A DNA stretch of 64,000 nt from Tetrapyrgos nigripes (lineage: Eukaryota; Basidiomycota; Agaricomycetes; Agaricales; Campanellaceae), in NCBI GenBank assembly GCA_013368315.1, contig JAACJM010000047.1, positions 62,001 through 126,000 of the forward strand, read 5' to 3'. This document shows, piece by piece, positions 35,090-47,374 of this stretch (position 1 is its first letter; each line of letters begins with the position of its first letter). The translations under genes were made by a program, and so were the position numbers. The notes under the pieces were generated by a model. It was not told the origin of the DNA, did no database searches, and saw nothing but the letters and a program-made list of their open reading frames with translations.

Positions 35090-35892
35090 CTACTCCTTCG
35101 CTGTAATGCGTTGACTGACAACCTTCTCCACTGCCTCTTTGATAGAATCATTTCCTGCAATGAGGTCAAGCCAAAGCCCACCAGCACCACCCTTCTGCAA
35201 CAATTCAACAGCAACGGCAGCAACATCATCCCTACAGATACTACCGGACTGTTTAGCACGCCCAAGGTTGACTTTACCCGTTCCAGGCTCGTCAGTCAAG
35301 GTCCCTGGACGAAGATGGATATCTTCAAACTCCTTCTGGGTCTTTCGACTTTCTGTAAATAGGAATTCATCGGCGATTGTCTTGGCATCGCAGTAGACTG
35401 GGATAGCTTCCCATGCCTTTTTATACGTAGCAATATCCTCCTCGTCCCAGTATGACGCAGGAGAGCGTCTGGCGCAAGACGCAGAGACCATGAGGAACTT
35501 CTTGACAGAAGGCGCGTCGAGGGCAGCTTTCATAAACCTCTTAGCGGCGTATTCATCGACGGCTCGTGTTCTCTCCTGGCCTCCCTTTCCACCAGCGCCT
35601 GCAGCATTATCAGAAGTTGGGTTCAGAGGAAGCAACAGATATAAGTACCAGCAGACCAAACAACCCAGTCAATATTTTCCATCATCTTGCGAGCTGCTTC
35701 TTCGTCGGCTTCCTCAATAGAGGCTACGACGGGTTTGACGAGAGAGGCGTTTTGGGGAGGCGCAAGCTGCTGAATTTCTTGGACATGATCCTGATTCCGT
35801 ATGATACTGGTCACAGTGTGATTCTGAGCTGCAAGAAGCTTTGTCATGCGAAGGGCGATTTTGCCATGTCCACCGAGAAGTAGTACGCGCAT
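35090..35892 (-). CDS. NAD(P)-binding Rossmann-fold protein (atypical SDR)
   Basis: Small oxidoreductase-type protein. The start MRVLLLGGHGKIALRMTKLL carries the glycine-rich dinucleotide motif GGHGKIA at the first beta-alpha turn. The middle includes MMENIDWVVWSAGAGGKGGQ (second exon), FLMVSASCARR (the SDR Ser region), PVYCDAKTIADEFLF with a YxxxK-like Tyr-Cys-Asp-Ala-Lys, and HLRPGTLTDEPGTGKVNLGR; it ends VVSQRITAKE. This is the pattern of NAD(P)-binding proteins such as yeast YMR090W (NAD_binding_10). The length is about 250 residues, with one intron after VVWSAG. Substrate unknown. A longer in-frame start (35937) would add MSFASAFFCSYSNLS before the beta strand; I chose the internal Met. 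Divergent from RIX1, 143 bp between starts. Confidence 0.78.
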
Positions 35893-36035
35893 ACTGAGAT
35901 TTGAGTAGGAGCAGAAGAAAGCCGAAGCGAATGACATCACCGATTGCGTTTGCCATTTATAATTTTTATTTGCCTGCCGGACGGGCCGCTTCAAGCCATC
36001 CCAAATTTTGGTTTTTGAAAAAACTGAACTTGCTG

Positions 36036-38781
36036 ATGGAGGCGACCGACTTGTTAAAGACTATCCTCAACGTGCACCTTGCATCCGACTCTTCATCAGC
36101 TCTCCATCTTCCCTATGTACTCGAAGCCCTGACTACCGAGCACCTCTCACCCTCTTCACACCTTACAAAATGGACGTCGCGAATAAGTTCACTGCTGCAC
36201 TCAAAGGACACTGGTGCTCGATGGGCGGGGCTCTGTCTAGCATGTCAGACTTCTATGTTGTCCAAGACAATAATGGTTGAATTTGGCCAAGGCTGGCTAG
36301 GAGTTGCACTACCTATCCTTTCAGTCTGTACCTTCCATTTATTCTTTCGTTTTTGTATCCTAAACGAGTCTGTCAATCAAGAAAAAAGAGCCAATACCTG
36401 TGTTAAGAGCGGCCCTGGTTCTATGTAGTGCAATTTTTACCTGTGCTACCGACATTCCCGAATTCCAGAGACAAGTCTCAACACCAAATGTGCCCAAGTT
36501 CACGGCTGCCTTGATAAGTCTGCTAGAGAAGGAGTCAGACGTGGAATTGAAGGTCAGACAAATCCCTGATACTCCTTTGCATACTGACGAATGCAGGCAG
36601 ATCCTGATACTGGATACTCTGTCCCATATCGTTCCCATTTACCCCAATGTCCATCGCGCCTCCAGTCCAGCATTGACATCAATTATCACTCGTATTTTCA
36701 TGGAAAGCTCCCCTTCGCTCCACAGTCAATCTCTGGTGAAGTACGCCTCAAAACTCTACTCCATACTTCACCATACTGGAGGCAAAGTCGGAGCTGCAAA
36801 TCTGTGGAGAAAGTCGGTAGACGAGACTCTTGCTGCGGCCTGGGACGCGTTTCGTGGCCTGCGGACAATGTACCCAGACGAACGTGGTATGTTTCACTTT
36901 TATTTTTTGGCAAAGGTATTGTTACTTACCTTTCTTCAGGACGCATCCCGGGCCCATCGTCTCAAGAAAACCCAGCCCTGTTCATTGAAACAGGTCTGGA
37001 ACGACTCCGTTCGTTTGTGTCAGTCCTTTGCAGTCTGCTAAAGTATGTATCGTACGCTTGCATTTATATGGCTCTGATAGCAATGTAGATCAACAACCCC
37101 ACGACATGTTACTGTTCCAGTTGGACCCATAGTCAAGTTGGCAATTACGCTCGTCACAGTGACTAAAGATGAAAAAGTGAGTGATCCCTATGAAAATGGA
37201 AGGCATCGAATGACCTGCTTCACAGACGGAAGGGCACATAGATTCGAATGTCCGTGCAATGGAAGTTTTAGTTGTCCCATCCATCTGGAAGCTAGCCTGT
37301 GATCTGATAATCTGCATTACAACATGGTAGATCTCTCTGCTTTTCTCTGCCTCTTTTGTCGCTCATTTTCACCAGTGCAAGGCATCACATAACCCCCTAT
37401 CTGAAGAGACTCGTATCGTACATCGTTTATCATCTAGAACAAAAACTGCCCTCGTATGTATCCTCTTTTGACGGGATATTTTTCATTTATCGAATTATCT
37501 TTGCAGTGTGCAACGTGTACCGTTCCTTGAAGCTCTTCACACCCTTCTCACTCATTGCCATCTTCTTCACGATCCCATCCTCTCGACAAGACTCACAAAA
37601 GCCGTAATCTCATATATCGCCGTCTTGCTTCCTAGTCAATCAGATGTCAATATTGACCGCGACGCTGTTGCTGCAACTGGCAATGGACGAAAAGGGAAGA
37701 AGAAAGCCCGAGCATACGAGGGTGACGAGGTGTTCAGCACGTCTATGGACGTGATCTGTGCCACATACCACGATGGAAAGGCTTTGTTGATTGCTTGTGA
37801 TGGTTGGTCTAACGATCTTATCAAGCTTTCTTGTGTCACTGACTCCTCCACAGTGATCCAGCTCCTTCTAGCAAATCCAGACGTCACCCCTGCCGTTCAT
37901 TCTGTTGCGTCCCGAGTCATACTGTCTGCACTGCTCTACCTTCCACAGACAGCGCCAGGCTTGGTTTCTCCTGACTTGCAAGTCTATGAGCAGCTGACTT
38001 CCAAGATCCAGAATATAGCTGTAGAGTTGGGGGCAGGAACAACAACCGCTATGAGCAAGAGTCTTGCTTTGGTAGTGCGGGCTTCATCGATGGCTGGTTT
38101 GGATAATGTGAGTCCAATATATTCATCATCTCGCTCTGTTTCTTACTTTCTTCTCTACAGGCATCAAGACGAGATCTGGATCTCTTCCTACATCCTCGTC
38201 TACCACCTCTGCTGCGTTCCCTCCCGACAGTTGAAGCTCTGGCACTATTCCGGTCAGAAGAGAGCAATGAAGAAGCGCACGTCAGAGAAAATTTAGGTCT
38301 TGCAATGCCCACTTCCAGTGTCGCTGCTCCTTTATCGCCGTCATCAAGGGAGAAGGGTGATGTCGGCATGACGGACGCCCTGCCCATCGTCACTGTTGAT
38401 CCAAGGACCATTCCTTCAATAGGCGCATCGTCATCTATCCTACCTGCAATTTCTCAGACAACTATGAGGACCGAAACAAATTCATCATCTCAAGCGCAGG
38501 CTAGCCTTGTCCAATCATCTCAGATTCAAGAAACGCCCCAAGCATCAACGTCTCATATCACTCCTACTCCAAGGACAAAGTTGACTGAGACGTCGATAAC
38601 TACGATTCAGGGATTGGCTCCCGCTTCTACATCTGCAAAAGCAAACACCGTGGCAACCACTTCGACTGCTACGAGCACGATGCAAGTAGACATGGGTACT
38701 TCAGTGGCTGGAGATTTGGATGTGGACGAGGAGATGCCTTCGATAGATGTGGGCTCGGATTCGGATTCGGACTCGGAGTGA
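36036..38781 (+). CDS. RIX1: Pre-rRNA-processing protein RIX1 (PELP1 family)
   Basis: Scaffold of the Rix1 complex (Rix1-Ipi1-Ipi3), which processes ITS2 and remodels pre-60S particles in the nucleolus/nucleoplasm. The start MEATDLLKTILNVHLASDSS is followed by helical-repeat segments: YVLEALTTEHLSPSSHL, GARWAGLCLACQTS, PVLRAALVLCSAIFTCATDI, FTAALISLLEKESDVELK, ILDTLSHIVPIYPNVHR, AAWDAFRGLRTMYPDERG and FLEALHTLLTHCHLLHDP. The C-terminal 190 residues are Ser/Thr/Gln-rich and end in an acidic tail with repeated SDSDSDSE. The length, about 780 residues, fits PELP1/Rix1 proteins. At least seven introns. The assignment rests on the GARWAGL block, the helical pattern and the acidic tail. It lies next to an RRN11-like gene and, 2.5 kb on, RPA190. 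Confidence 0.8.
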
Positions 38782-38953
38782 TGTAGAAAATGTAGTCACG
38801 GTCTTCATAGTTTCTCTATCTACCTGACAGACCCTATTCGTCTTCCTAATTTGAACGAATTGTATGCGAGATGTACAGTCCTATCGGCACCGCGATCTGC
38901 CCGAATTGACCTCGCATATTGCAATTGCCGACTTGAAAGCAGAAAATTGCCTT

Positions 38954-39850
38954 TCAAGTTTCACAGATCGATGTAACCATGTCGTCGTTTTCGTCGTCTG
39001 ATTCATGATTCTTTTGTGACGGATTTGTGGTGGTTTCTGAGAGTCGGGACAAAATCTTGCACAATGTCGTTTAGAATCATCAAATGGCTTCAGAGGGAGT
39101 ACACTTGTACACACCTTGTCCAGGAACCCACTGATCACGACATTATCTGGATCCAAGACATGAGCACGCTCAAGATGGGACTTTGCATCTCGTAACAAAA
39201 TCGAATCAAAGGTCACTGCAGCTAACGAAAAGGGCATGAGCAGAAAAAGAATTAATGTGTTATACCCCTACATGAACCATCTTCAGAGGACTGGGAGCGA
39301 TAAAGTTGAAGCATCCCTGCATAAGTATGCAAGACAGGGTCGTCTTGGTAGGGGAACGAAGGCAGATACCTGGACAGAACGTTCAGGGTCTTCAAGGGAA
39401 AGAAGCGAGGAAGGGCTTTACAATTCCAATTCGTCAAGAGCCTCCTGGTGCTTTCCTGACAGTATCAAGCGAAAAACAAGTTCCTTCAACAAAGTCTCTC
39501 TCTAGGCTCCATCTTGTTGAGGTCCTGTATCTGAGCGTGTAGTTCCTTTGGCTCACTTGGTTCGGAAATTGGTGCATCATTTCACGCAAAAGGACTATCC
39601 TTCGGTTTGTATCCTCTTCTTGAGACTGGCTATCTCCGATGATATGGACAGCAATGGACCACATGGACATCCAAGATATCTCTTTACAGCGAGCAAGCAC
39701 AGCCCATGCGCGTCGGGCGCGAGGGAGGTCGTTCCGGTGTATGCAGAGTTGGAGTATATCATATAACCGGCGAATGTGGACTTTTCTGGCTGTTGAAGGG
39801 GCCTTTGAGTCTAAAGAAGCGAAAAGATACGCGTCTTGAGGTAAGTGCAT
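38954..39850 (-). CDS. RRN11: RNA polymerase I-specific initiation factor Rrn11-like
   Basis: Predicted subunit of the Pol I core factor that recruits Pol I to rDNA promoters. The start MHLPQDAYLFASLDSKAPST is followed by ARKVHIRRLYDILQLCIHRN and LPRARRAWAVLARCKEISWM, a helical-repeat block I recognise from fungal Rrn11 (PF04090). Four introns of about 53-66 nt restore one continuous frame: exon 2 RETLLKELVFRLILSGKHQE, exon 3 YLPSFPYQDDPVLHTYAGML, exon 4 TFDSILLRDAKSHLERAHVL, last exon LSRLSETTTNPSQK, ending MVTSICET. The predicted length is about 230 residues. The TPR-like pattern (HQEALDELEL, ERAHVLDPDN) agrees with TPR predictions for Rrn11/TAF1B-associated factors. Divergent from the LAA2-like gene, 83 bp between starts; only 172 bp separates its stop from that of RIX1. 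Confidence 0.6.
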
Positions 39851-39933
39851 CGAAGAAAGTCGTCAACAGCACCAAATTCGTTGCTCACCAATTTCTCACT
39901 TTGACCGCGACCTTCTCTGCCGACTCATACTCT

Positions 39934-41086
39934 ATGGACGATGACATTACTTTCGGAGCCTCGGTATGGGGTAGTAGCGAACCTGCAACTGTTTCGTCTC
40001 CATCTCAGTCTTCCCATTTTGTGCCAAGACCATCTTCAGAATCCAATGAAGACTTTAACGACTTTGACGATTTTGGACCTCCGGCCGATCAAACCGCTCA
40101 AGCAGTTGCAGATGATGACGATTTTGGTGATTTTGGTGATTTTGGAGATGCACAAGAAATGGCTACTTCGATGGAATTTTCGGAAGACGCAGGGTTCGCA
40201 TCCCAACCTGTAGCAGGACCGTCACGAGTCGATTGGCAACCTCTATGGCTGGAACCTCTGCCCAGCAGATCAGAGTTGGTGGAGGAGATAGACGAAATAT
40301 TAGAACCATTGTGGGATGATAAGGCACTCTCTCTTGCCACGACAAAGGATGGGATACGAGAGTTAGAAGGTGTGAATCAGATATTGGTGACGAACGAAAG
40401 GTGAGCAGGTCTATTGCTACATCTAAAACAGGCTCTTATTCAGGACCAGTCGTGAATTATATACGATGCTATTTCGTTCACCGCCTGCTACCAAGCCTCC
40501 GAATTGGACTCGTTCCAGGATACGTCGTCAGCACCTAATTTCTCTGGGTATCCCCGTCAATCTTGACGAGGTGTTACCACAAGCGAATGGAAAGCCTCTA
40601 CCACCGCTTCAAATCACTACGCGACCCATGTCAGCACCTCCTGGGCCTCGGAACGCACCTCATGGTGTCTCGAGTGCACCAGCCTCCGCGAGTCAGTCTC
40701 GATCCAGTTCACCCCATCCTCGATCTGCCCAAAGCCAATTTGGTCCAAAACCTCCACTTGATGAGGCCAAAATATCCCAATTACTGGAACTTGATCAAGG
40801 TCAGTTCATGATCCACATTTGGGCTTAGTAGTCTGCTGATCCTTCATTACTAGACAATCTCCGATTGCGACCTCTCACAGCTCTTGAGAGACAGCTGGCG
40901 GAAATACGATCACAAACTGCAAACACTTCTGCGCTGCTGGCGCATCTTCTTCAGACAAGAGACGCACTGCAGCAGGACTCAGAAACGTATAATGGTCTCA
41001 TAGCGGAATTGGTAGGAGAAGCGCAGAGAATCAAGACGGGAAAGGGCAAAAATGTCCCGATAAGACGCGGAAGCGGTATGACTTGA
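39934..41086 (+). CDS. Clathrin/AP-1 accessory protein, LAA2-like (DUF5102)
   Basis: Acidic trafficking adaptor-type protein. The start MDDDITFGASVWGSSEPATV leads to a run of Asp-Phe motifs (FNDFDDFG, DDDFGDFGDFGDA), the kind of short peptides that bind clathrin adaptor ear domains (aftiphilin-like). The ordered part follows: VDWQPLWLEPLPSRSELVEE, PNWTRSRIRRQHLISLGIPV and NLDEVLP. After a Pro/Ser-rich linker the C terminus is a predicted coiled coil, LERQLAEIRSQTANTSALLA and HLLQTRDALQQD. The RRQHLxSLGIPVNLDEVLP block is what I associate with DUF5102 proteins such as yeast Laa2 (YBL010C), a partner of AP-1 and Laa1; this rests on memory of the family and is moderate. Two to three introns; about 340 residues. 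Confidence 0.58.
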
Positions 41087-41168
41087 ACGCTATGCGATAA
41101 ATTTTACTCGAAGTTTGAGTTGTAGTAGTTGTGTACATTGTCGGTAAATTTTAGGAGCCCATAAGAGT

Positions 41169-41174
41169 CACGTG
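41169..41174. promoter_or_regulatory. E-box CACGTG upstream of RPA190
   Basis: A perfect CACGTG (within TCACGTGTTC) lies 99 bp upstream of the RPA190 start codon and 83 bp after the preceding stop codon. A similar TCACGTGA is 99 bp upstream of the next gene (47406-47411). Cbf1-type bHLH factors bind this site and control ribosome-biogenesis genes in several fungi; binding here is inference. Confidence 0.4.
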
Positions 41175-41272
41175 TTCACCTCAGTCCAAAAAATTGTAAA
41201 GTTTTAACTCGTCTTCGTCGGTGGCTCGGTCACACACTCTCGGTCAAGGAGCTTTCTGGACGTCGTATCGCT

Positions 41273-44200
41273 ATGAACATTGCACATTCATTACCTTCCA
41301 CAGTCTCCGGTGTAGCCTTCTCTTTTCTAACGGCCGAAGAAATACGACGCATTTCCGTAAAACAAATTGTCAATCCAGTTCTCCTTGATGATCTCAATCG
41401 ACCTACCGCTGGAGGTTTGTATGACCCTGCTCTAGGTCCAAGTGACCGGCAAGACATGTGCGTTTAATCTAACCTTCTGTTCATGTCTTCAAAGCTACAA
41501 CTCTTGTTTTCTAGTTGTGCGACATGTCGACTCGGTTACTTTGCTTGTCCCGGCCATTTTGGTCATATAGAGCTCCCTGCACCTGTCTTCCATCCATTGT
41601 TTTTTGCCAACATGTATAATTTGCTCCGAGGAACGTGTCTATTTTGTCATAGGTTCAAGATGTCCCGAGAAACCGTGAGTGTCCTCGGTCTCTCCTGCGC
41701 GCAAGTTGACAAAAAATTTATCTAGTTGTGTAAATATGTTGCTCGATTCCGGTTATTGGAATGTGGTCTACTTGACGCTGCTCAAGCTCTCGATGATATG
41801 CATCGCGTTGTTGTAACTAAAGCTAAAGCTAATAAGTCAGGCAAGTCGAAGGAGGAGGAGGAGGAAGAGGAGGAGGAAGAGGATATCGTCGAGGCACTTC
41901 CTGAGAAGCAAAACGACGGCGAAGAACCCGAACAAGACGAAAGCCAAGATGATTTCATAACGAGGATCAACTTATATGTCAAAGTTCAGCTAGCTCGAGC
42001 CTCTGGAAGCAAACGGGATAACTACAAAGACGGCCTTGTGTATCAGACGCGGAAGGAGCTGATAAATGAGTTTTTGAAAGCCGCCATATTAACCCGGTGT
42101 CAGAATGAAGACTGCCACAAGTGCGTGTTTGACTAACTTGCGAGAGAACCTGCTCTGATTATCTTTATTCTCTCAGCTATGCGTATACATTCCGGAAGGA
42201 GGGACATACAAAGCTTATTGAATATGACCTTTCCGTCAAACAGAAGAAAGTGACTTTCAAAAAACGTCCGAATGTGCTTCTTACAGACAAGAACGCCGCC
42301 TCTGCATCATGGCATAACGACGACGCCGAAGACGAGGATGTGGAGATGTCGGGCGAGGACTTTGACGATGATGGGGAAAGTATTGGACCGGAAGACGAGG
42401 AGGATGACGAGGAAACTCAAAATGAGGAAGCGGAACAACTTCCAAAGGCCGCAAATGGGAAAGTCAAGACGAAGCGAGGCCGCAATGAACGTGTCATGTC
42501 TGCAGAAGAATGTCGTGCTCATCTTCGCCGTCTTTTCGTGAATGAAGCCCCGATGTGTTCCCTGCTGTACGGTAAACACGGTCCCTTTGCCAAAGTCAAT
42601 GCAGCAGGGTTTTCCCTTGCCTCGGCAGACATATTTTTTATGGAGGTCATTCCTGTTGCACCTACACGTTTCCGTCCTCCAGTCAAAATGAACGAAACGC
42701 TCTTCGAACATTCTCAGAACGAACTTCTGGCGAAGGTCCTGAACACATCATATAGATTGAGGGATCTCAATCTCGACGTTCAAACTGCTTCGCAAAAATC
42801 AGCGGACCACAGCGAGGCCGACAGGAGGAGGTTGTTGAAATCGCTGTTGGAGACCCTCATCCAACTGCAGGTTGACGTTAATAGCTTCATGGACAGTAGT
42901 AAAAACCCCACTCCTATGCGACAGGGAAAACTGCCTCCTGCAGGTGTCAAGCAGGGATTGGAGAAGAAGGAGGGTCTGTTCCGAAAACATATGATGGTAT
43001 GAAAGTGCTTCTCATTTACTCCTTTTGCTCATGCTTTTGTTGACAGGGTAAACGAGTGAACTACGCAGCTCGTTCAGTCATTTCACCTGACGTCAACATC
43101 GAACCGAATGAAATCGGTATACCTCCAGTTTTCGCCACCAAACTGACCTTCCCTGAGCCCGTAACACCGGCCAATTATCACCAATTGCGGCAGCAGGTCA
43201 TTAGCGGCACACGCGACTATCCCGGTGCAACGATGGTTGAGTACGAGGACGGACACCAAATCTCTCTGGTAACTACTTTATGAAGAAACTGAAATCTTTT
43301 TGACTTACACGAGTTGTAGGACACGCTCAGTCATGAACAGAGGACCGCCATCGCAAACCAGCTGCTCACTCCTCAAGATGGTAATCGTTGGATGTCTGGA
43401 CGCAAAGGATTATGGACAAGGACACCAGCTACCAATAAGAAAGTTTACAGGCATCTTCAAGATGGAGATATTTTGATCCTCAACCGTCAGCCCACCCTCC
43501 ACAAACCTAGTATGATGACCCACAAAGCACGTGTCTTGAAGGGGGAAAAGACAATTCGGATGCACTACGCGAACTGGTATGTGTTGTCAACCGTCTCTTT
43601 GATTCTTGACGTTGAGCATTGTCCATAGTAATTCTTATAATGGTACGTTTTATTGTGTGTTTGCTATCTCACAGCTCACAGTCCCTGTTCCGAAGCCGAT
43701 TTTGATGGAGATGGTATGTCCCTTCCAAATTTGCACGAACTTGACCGCTGACGTCGCTTCAGAAATGAACATTCACTTTCCTCGTCAGTTTGCGTTGGTT
43801 TTAGTTCCTTGACAACACTCCTCAACATCTTTTGAACAGAAAACCAAGTCTCCCGTGCAGAAGCCGAGATGATTGCCAACACGGACAACCAGTATCTGGT
43901 CCCAACATCCGGAAATCCTCTGCGTGGTCTCATCCAAGACCATGTCGTTGCTGGTGTCTGGATGACCAGTCAAGGCAGCTTCTTTAGTCGAGAAGAGTAT
44001 TTCCAGCTTCTTTACGGAGCTTTACGACCTGAGGAGTACGACGGCTATCGGTTGCAGACACTACCGCCCACGATTTGGAAACCGAAGCCTTTATGGACTG
44101 GCAAACAAATTGTCAGTCACTACAAGACAGTATTTTTTGGGTCCTGAACTCACGCGTTCTATAGATCTCCACGATTATCAAGAACATCACCCCAGACAAC

Positions 44201-47200
44201 ATGAAGGGTATCAACCTGAACGCCGGTACCAAAGTTCCTGGTAAACTTTGGGGTACTGACTCCAAAGAGGATCAGGTTGTTTTCATGGATGGAGAGCTCC
44301 TTTGCGGTGTTCTTGACAAGGCAGCCTTTGGTGCCTCAGACTATGGTATCGTCCACTCAGTGTACGAACTCTACGGTGCCTCTATTGCGGGTAAATTACT
44401 TGGTATCCTCAGCCGACTGTTCACCAAGTTCTTACAACACCGTGCTTTCACCTGTCGTATGGATGACCTGGTCCTGACATCGGAAGGAGATGCCAAACGT
44501 AATGATATTCTGGAGACGGGCAAAAATTTGGGTACTGAGGGTGCCATCGATAACTTTCCTTCCCTAGCTCAGACCTCCCCTGAGGAAATACCCGAAGCCC
44601 TCACCGCTCTGTTGCAGAACGTTCTTAGGGACGATAACAAGATGGCGGGTCTGGATATGACCGTGAAGACAAAGCTTTCGAAGCTCACATCGGCTATCGC
44701 GGATGCTGTCCTCCCTTCTGAACTCCTTCGAAAATTTCCTCATAACCACATGCAGACCATGACTCTTTCCGGTGCAAAGGGTAGTGCTGTCAACGCACGA
44801 CAGATCTCATGTTCTCTTGGTCAGCAGGAATTAGAGGGTCGTCGTGTCCCGGTGATGGTCAGTGGAAAGACTTTGCCGTCGTTCAGGCCTTTCGAGACAA
44901 AGGCAATTGCTGGTGGTTACGTAGCCAGTCGTTTCCTGACCGGTGTCAAGCCTCAGGAGTTCTACTTCCACTGTATGGCAGGGCGAGAAGGTCTGATCGA
45001 TACTGCTGTCAAGACGTCGCGTTCAGGGTATCTGCAGCGTTGTCTGATCAAGCACCTGGAGGGGATCCGTGTCCACTATGACAACACCGTCCGAGGTAGT
45101 GACAGTTCGGTGTACCAGTTCCATTATGGAGGGGACGCTCTGGACGTTGCCAAACAAAAGCACCTGCAACAATTCGCTTTCATCGCCCAGAACGCCGTCT
45201 CCTTTGTCAATCTGCTCAGACCAAAGGATATCACCGAAGATCGTGGAATGCAGTTGGGAGTTGCGACCAAGTATATGAAGAAGGTGCTCAAATATGCAGC
45301 CAAGAAGTCGAAATCTAAGTCGAAGCAGAACAAGTACGACCCCGTCATCTCGATATACAACCCTAGTCGATATATTGGGAGTACCTCCGAACAGTTCGCT
45401 CAGGCTTTGGAGAACTACATCAAAGAGAATCCACAGAAACTGCTTACTGACGAGGCTGAAGAGGTCCCCAAGTTCAACTCCCGGAGGAAACCTCTTGAAC
45501 CCAGTAATTTCCGCCTCCTCATGCACGTCAAATACCTCCGCAGTCTAGTAGATCCTGGTGAGGCTGTTGGTCTCTTAGCTTCTCAAGGGTAAGAATCCCG
45601 CATCTTATGACAAAAACCTTCAATTGATGGCAATCTCAGTGTCGGCGAACCTTCCACTCAAATGACGCTCAACACATTCCACTTTGCCGGTCCGTCTTGA
45701 TTTTTTTCGCCATCATCTCATTAATGAAACGTATTGTAGGACATGGTGCTGCCAACGTCACGCTCGGTATCCCTCGTCTTCGAGAAATCGTCATGACAGC
45801 CTCCCAGAAACCAAAAACCCCCTCCATGAGTATGCGAGTGCGCCCAGGCACTGACCAGAGTAACATCGACTCTTTCTGCAAACGAGCAAGTAGATTGACC
45901 CTCGCTCAGGTTGTCGAGAGCGTAGCTGTCACCCAAACATTGAAGGTTCAAGAGAATGCCCGGCGAACGGAATACACGATGGAGATAAATCTGTTCCCGA
46001 GAAGCGAATACGAAGCAGAGCACGACGTCGAACCTTTGGAGATTCTTTCATGTTTTGCGACCAAATTCCCCTTGATGCTGAAGAAGGAAATGGTCTCAGA
46101 AATGAAGAGATTAGACGCTGACCTCAAGTCTCAGATTTCTCAACTTGGGCAAGGCAAGAAGGCTAGGGGTGATCACGCCGATGAAGCTGACCAGGAGGGC
46201 GATGGCGACGAAGAGCCCAAACGAAAGAGGAATGATGACGAAGAGAGTGAGTCAGGCGATGGCGACGCTGATGCTGCCAAACGTGCAAGGCAGAAGCATG
46301 AGCAGTCCACTTATGATGAGGACGAAGACGACTCGGAAGAAGAGGAGGAGGAAGTCGGTGCTGTTGGGGACTCGGAATTGGAGGCTGAATTTGCTGAGGA
46401 GACTCGCCAGGCAGAAGAGAAGGAGGCGCAAGAGACCCAGCATTCCAAGAGCTTCCAAGCCAAGGTCAGAACTGTTGGCGGTTTGTTTAAGCGAAACTTT
46501 CAGCAAGCCCAAGCGTTTGACTTTACTGAGTCGAAGTGCACCTTCAGGCTAGAGGTAATTATTCCACTATCCTGTTTGAAGCAAGTACTGATGGGGTTTT
46601 TCCAGTTTTCCTCAGAAATGCCTAAGCTATTGTTCGTGGGCATTATTGAAAGAACATGTCGAGCAACCGTTATTCGCGAAATCCCTGGTATTACCGACTG
46701 TTTCCAGAGTAAAGAAGATGGGAAGAAGGGCCAAGAACCGGTATTCAAGGTGAGCACCAAGCTACTCTAGTCAGGCACCCATTATTTATACTTTGCTTGC
46801 AGTTGACGACGAACGGGTCGAATTTCCGTGGTATCTGGGAGTTCACTGCGGATTCTGAGGACAACATCATCGAAGAAGATGACGTCTACTCCAACGACAT
46901 CTACGCCATCCTCAAGACCTATGGAGTGGAGATGGCCAGGGAGGCTATTCTCCAAGAGATGAGCGCAATATTTGGGATGTACAAGATACAAGTTGATCGG
47001 CGGCATCTGGAACTCATTGCCGATTATATGGTATGTGGAGCTTCTCTCGTCGAATTGCTGACATGCTCCTGACCCTACACATAGACTTTTGATGGTGGAT
47101 ACAAACCTTTCAATAGGAAGGGGATCTCCACAAATCCTTCTCCCTTGCTGAAAGCGTCATACGAGACGACAGCCGCGTTTTTGTCTGATGCAGCACTGCA

Positions 47201-47315
47201 CGGCGACTTTGATGATCTCACGACTCCATCTGGGAATGTCGTACTGGGACGGCCGATTCAGACTGGAACAGGGGTATTCGATGTTGTGATGCCGACCGAA
47301 TTCAAACAAAAGTAA
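41273..47315 (+). CDS. RPA190: DNA-directed RNA polymerase I largest subunit (A190)
   Basis: Catalytic subunit of RNA polymerase I, which makes pre-rRNA in the nucleolus. The start [20 protein letters not shown] leads to the clamp zinc site [20 protein letters not shown] and [13 protein letters not shown]. The Pol I-specific funnel includes [18 protein letters not shown]. The active-site loop NADFDGDEMNIHFPQNQ (near 43630-43850) is split over three micro-exons of 14, 18 and 21 nt. Later blocks are [20 protein letters not shown] (bridge helix), [20 protein letters not shown] and [20 protein letters not shown], then [16 protein letters not shown] (trigger loop). Acidic insertions ([11 protein letters not shown] at about 41850; [13 protein letters not shown] at about 46315) are typical of A190. 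The long mid-gene exon (44201-45592) is uninterrupted. Estimated length 1650-1700 residues, end MPTEFKQK. Confidence 0.97.
43629..43642 (+). other. RPA190: 14-nt micro-exon of RPA190
   Basis: Flanked by AG (43627-43628) and GT (43643). It carries the last base of a Cys codon, Asn-Ser-Tyr-Asn and the first base of Ala. Required to rebuild NSYNADFDGDEMN in frame. Confidence 0.85.
43696..43713 (+). other. RPA190: 18-nt micro-exon of RPA190 encoding DFDGD
   Basis: Flanked by AG (43694-43695) and GT (43714-43715). It completes Ala, encodes Asp-Phe-Asp-Gly-Asp (the three Mg2+-binding aspartates of the polymerase active site) and begins Glu. The next exon, 43763-43783 (21 nt), continues EMNIHFP. 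Confidence 0.88.
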
Positions 47316-47374
47316 CACTGTAGGATCTGTATAATGGATTAATATATTTTTCTTGATTGCAGCTTCGCGACGTG

